From: Nephrocerus scutellatus | Taxonomy: Eukaryota > Arthropoda > Insecta > Diptera > Pipunculidae | Assembly: GCA_947095585.1 (NCBI GenBank) | Contig: OX352761.1 | Location: forward strand, 106,792,390 to 106,856,389 | DNA length: 64,000 nucleotides | Direction: 5' to 3' | Program-made: the position numbers and the translations under genes | In this document: positions 61,060-64,000 of the stretch, piece after piece | Numbering within the stretch: the stretch's first letter is position 1 | Layout: every line of letters starts with the position of its first letter | Notes under the pieces: generated by a model | The model's input: the letters and a program-made list of their open reading frames with translations, nothing else | The model's database searches: none | What the model was told of the DNA's origin: nothing

Positions 61060-61380
61060 GCATATTCTCCAGATTTTGCCCCCTGCGACTATTTCCTGTT
61101 TCCAAATATGAAGAAATGGCTGGGCGGTAAGAGATTTGGGTCTAACGAAGAAACTGAAACAAACGCCTTTTTTGAGTGGCTTGAGAAAACCTATTTTTTT
61201 GAAGGAATAAAAAATTTGAAAAAACGCTGGACTAAATGTATCGAGCTTAAAGGAGACGCTTTTTTGCCGAAAAAAATATTTTTATCCAAAAAGTCACTGA
61301 TTTATCAAACCACCTTCGTATCATCATTCACTTTTTCTGTGACGAACCCTGAACAAGCTGCTGAGCATACCCGGCTGTAG
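61060..61380 (+). pseudogene. Mariner transposase C-terminus
   Basis: AYSPDFAPCDYFLFPNMKKW at 61060 carries the third catalytic Asp of the DD34D mariner group, then LGGKRFGSNEETETN, EGIKNLKKRWTKCIELKGD near 61200. This is the last third of the protein only. The N-terminus, the first two catalytic residues and the inverted repeats are absent. Confidence 0.8.
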
Positions 61381-61556
61381 AAAACGTCGTTACAACTGAA
61401 AGACAGCCATTGTAAGCTAATTGTTTTGATCATTAAATATAGTGCGTTCAAGAATTTAATTTGCTATTGCAAGCGTATCAATTTAATATATAAATTCAGT
61501 TAGCCAACGCAGCGCAATCTACTGCTACAAAAACGTATGCAGAGCGCAAGAATCAA

Positions 61557-61699
61557 GGGTCGAATTACACCAGTTAACGAGTGATCGAGTATTTACATTG
61601 GAATGATAACTACTCGTCACTCGTTCACGTATGCGATCATGCCAAATTAACATTATTCAGTCACATGTTATTCAGTCACGTATGTGGTAATTCGACTCC
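61557..61699. mobile_element. MITE-like element with GGGTCGAATTAC ends, copy 2
   Basis: Starts GGGTCGAATTAC and ends GTAATTCGACTC. It is the reverse-oriented relative of 28766-28923. A small internal duplication ATTATTCAGTCACATG/ATTATTCAGTCACG occurs near the right end. Confidence 0.75.
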
Positions 61700-62399
61700 A
61701 GGTTTTGCGTGGTCCATGTCCTTGCTGATTCATCTAGCTGCGTGCCAGGCTCGGCAAGATTCGGCGGTCAGATTGACAACTGTCCTCCAAGTGTCACATC
61801 GTTAAAAATAATTGTTATTAATTTATATTTTTGTATTTAACGACGTTTATTATGATGTTATATTAATTATAGTATAATAGATGATTTTTTTTATTTTCTA
61901 TCACAAATGCATTTTTACTTAGTAAGTGTAATACTCGGAGCTAATTCTATTCTGTTAAACAAATTGATTGGAATAATTATTTGGGTTTAAAGAAATCTTT
62001 CGAAACTTTTACATACGTATCTATATTCAGTTCATATACAATAAAATTCTTATCACATAAATTAATGTAATATGTATGCACAATATGTATTATGCTTGAT
62101 GTACGAGAGTTTTCAACTGATAAACATATGTTTGTTCGTTCATATTACATATTTATATTAGTTTCAATAATTTTTATTACTTAATTATTTATGGAAGTAA
62201 AAACATTATTATGAAACGTTATTTGCTTAATCCCAATCGGCCACGAACGCGGACAAGATTTATAGCCGTTAATGGAGTGTTGTTTAAAAATTCCTGTCTT
62301 ATATTACTTTTTGTGAATCTATGCATGTAATTGAATGAAAAAATTTTGTCAAATGCTATAAATGAAATTTAGAGTATTATAAAATAAAATAAAAACTTA
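61700..62399. other. AT-rich intergenic stretch
   Basis: No coding or repeat signal beyond general AT richness. Confidence 0.5.
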
Positions 62400-62569
62400 A
62401 TAGAATTTCTTAAAGGGACTTGCACCATTACAATGCTTAGCACAGCGTGGGCGTTAGGATTTTAGGGAGAGAAAAATATGAGATGGCTATGCACGCGTGT
62501 CTTAAACGACTGCAGATCATACAAATGCGGAAACACTGAATCAGGCAATTTATTCCACATAACTATCGT
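62400..62569 (-). mobile_element. Jockey-like retrotransposon, 3' end (downstream of nested insert)
   Basis: On the - strand it continues the frame seen right of the nested insert: TIVMWNKLPDSVFPHLYDLQ, then FKTRVHSHL and a stop, followed by a non-coding end and an A-rich tail near 62385-62400. It joins 63262 without loss if the insert and one copy of its duplicated target are removed. Confidence 0.8.
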
Positions 62570-63252
62570 GCGAGTAGAAGATCCAACATTGGTCCCTCAA
62601 TTCAGATAGTGGAGCGCGAATTTGAAGTAATGCAGTCCTTTAACTATCTCGGGTCAACTATAGCAGCCGATAACAGCATGGAACCAGAAATACGCGCACG
62701 GTTGCTTAAAGCCAACAAAGCCTACTATAGCCTGTCAAGACTCTTTAAATCCAGGAACTTAACCATAACATCCAAGCTGCTGATATATAAGACAATGGTC
62801 ATACCAGTACTTACATATGGATCCGAGACTTGGGTGCTTAGCAAAAAGCATTCTGACCTCTTAGCCGCGTTCGAGAGAAAAGTCTTACGGAGAATTGTTG
62901 GCCCCGTATGTGAGGAAGAACGATTCCGGAGACTCTATAATGATGAGATCTACGAGCGTTACCGCGATGTTGACATCGTGAAGAAAATTAAGCTCGGTAG
63001 GCTCCGGTGGGCAGGACACCTAGCTCACATGAGCGAAGAGGATGCTGCTCAGAAAGTCCTTTGCGGTAGGATTTATGGAACACGACAGCGAGGCCGGCCA
63101 AGCCTACGATGGAAGGATGCCGTAGACCAGGACGACCAGAGTTTAGGGATGCCAAACTGGATGACATCGGCTCGAAATCGGGACCGGTGGAGAGACTTTT
63201 TACGGGAGGCCAGGACCGGACCCCGGTTGTAGAGCCAAATATGATGATGATG
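62570..63252 (+). mobile_element. RTE-like non-LTR retrotransposon, copy E, nested, 5'-truncated
   Basis: The 9-bp duplication AACTATCGT is at 62561-62569 and 63253-63261. The insert carries only the C-terminal RT frame (62609-63232, 207 residues, ending PNWMTSARNRDRWRDFL...) and the ATG-repeat tail. It is highly similar to the end of copy D, and its frame is uninterrupted. Confidence 0.92.
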
Positions 63253-64000
63253 AACTATCGTACGGCTAAAGAAGGAATCTCTGAATTGGTTAGTATGTCC
63301 GAAGATAGGCTTAATGGTGGACCCGTGAGCTCGGGTTGAGGCACGGGTATTACGGATGGGTTGGAGAATGGGCGGGATGCATCTGGATATTTCTTTTGAA
63401 CACCGCTTGTGGAAAAAGCGATAAAACAGTGGCAGGCAGGAACCATTCCTACGATGTTCAAGCGATTCGATTGTTTTCGCGATATGTACGTCACCAATAA
63501 GTTTTAACGCGCGGTTCTGAACTATGTCTAGTAGATGCAATGTGGTCTTGGGGGCACCTGCCCAGACAATACAGTTGTATTCAAGTTTATGGCGAATGTA
63601 CGTAAATAGTAGCCAGTACATCTTGCACCGTTTTAGGAAACCTAAACATCTCGCAGCATTTTTGGCGATGGCAAATATGTGGTCATTCCAACGAAGCTTG
63701 TTGTTGACGCACATACCTAGAATTGAGAGTTTTTCAATTTCTTTGATGCAAGATCCATTCATGGATAAAGATTGGAGGTTTAAATTACGCTTGGACGACA
63801 GAAGACATCATTGTGTTTTAGAAGCGTTAAATTCAACTCTATTATGTAGTGCCCACCTTGTTATGTTGTCAAGGTCAGAATTTAACGTGCTTAACATACG
63901 TTGTTGTTCAAGTTCCACTTGTAATGAAGAGGGGCGTGCAGAAAGCGTGAAGTCATATGAAAAGCTAAAAGTGCTGTCGTCAGCGAAAGAATGGATTGGA
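63253..64000 (-). mobile_element. Jockey-like retrotransposon, RT domain (runs off the window)
   Basis: On the - strand from the right edge: FADD (63988-63977), the RT catalytic motif C, then VELEQQRMLSTLNSDLDNIT, one stop near 63810, MNGSCIKEIEKLSILGMCVN from 63762, WNDHIFAIAKNAARCLGF, YNCIVWAGAPKTTLHLLD, and FRDSFFSRTIV just before the nested insert. The N-terminal part is outside the window. It is the best-preserved member of the family also seen at 9330 and 33200. Confidence 0.85.

Noticed and set aside
1..64000. A new defence, biosynthetic or phage-like gene cluster
   Set aside because: The window is an insect locus with one host gene and transposon relics; no co-directional intact gene cluster is present.

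Overview
The window is eukaryotic, AT-rich and intron-rich, with GT...AG splice signals. It comes from an insect genome and looks dipteran, possibly a tephritid fruit fly. That placement is an inference: the only conserved host gene is a fly-like Syncrip (Syp, hnRNP Q/R family), and one transposon has the DD41D spacing of the rosa family, first described in Ceratitis. There are no bacterial operons, CRISPR arrays, rRNA genes or functional tRNA genes. Most long open frames are chance frames or transposon relics.

Region 1-37000 holds the 3' part of Syp on the + strand. Nine coding exons (103-238, 11258-11391, 11463-11591, 11685-11825, 11915-12021, 15532-15635, 18489-18670, 23396-23636, 36819-37000) join in phase into 1356 nt, which is 451 codons plus a stop. 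They encode the end of RRM1, all of RRM2 and RRM3, a basic linker, a Tyr/Asp/Gly-rich segment, an RG-type segment and the conserved C-terminal tail with a GKRK nuclear-localisation-like motif. The start codon, the acidic N-terminal domain and most of RRM1 lie to the left of the window. Downstream, 37001 to about 44400 is AT-rich and reads like a long 3' UTR, with a diverged minisatellite at 40545-41720.

The introns, mainly the first and the last, carry many mobile-element relics. These are two RTE-like non-LTR families, Jockey-like and RNase H-bearing non-LTR fragments, solo-LTR-like blocks, Tc1/mariner relics, palindromic MITE-like elements, a tRNA-derived SINE, and minisatellites, including a three-copy 278-bp array at 20250-21060.

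Region 45500-64000 is repeat-dominated intergenic DNA. It contains a rosa-type transposon with its ends intact but an internally deleted transposase (47674-48616), a Ty3/Gypsy integrase relic fused to a 5'-truncated RTE-like copy (48690-51640), a duplicated piece of that fusion (52273-52747), two SINE copies, and an RTE-like copy with an 11-bp target-site duplication inside a satellite (58332-60610). It ends with a Jockey-like element on the - strand that is interrupted by an RTE-like insertion with a 9-bp target-site duplication (62570-63252).

I found no new multi-gene system. The items most worth following up are the dated or nested insertions, the SINE family, the deleted-but-mobilisable elements, and several candidate alternative exons of Syp.
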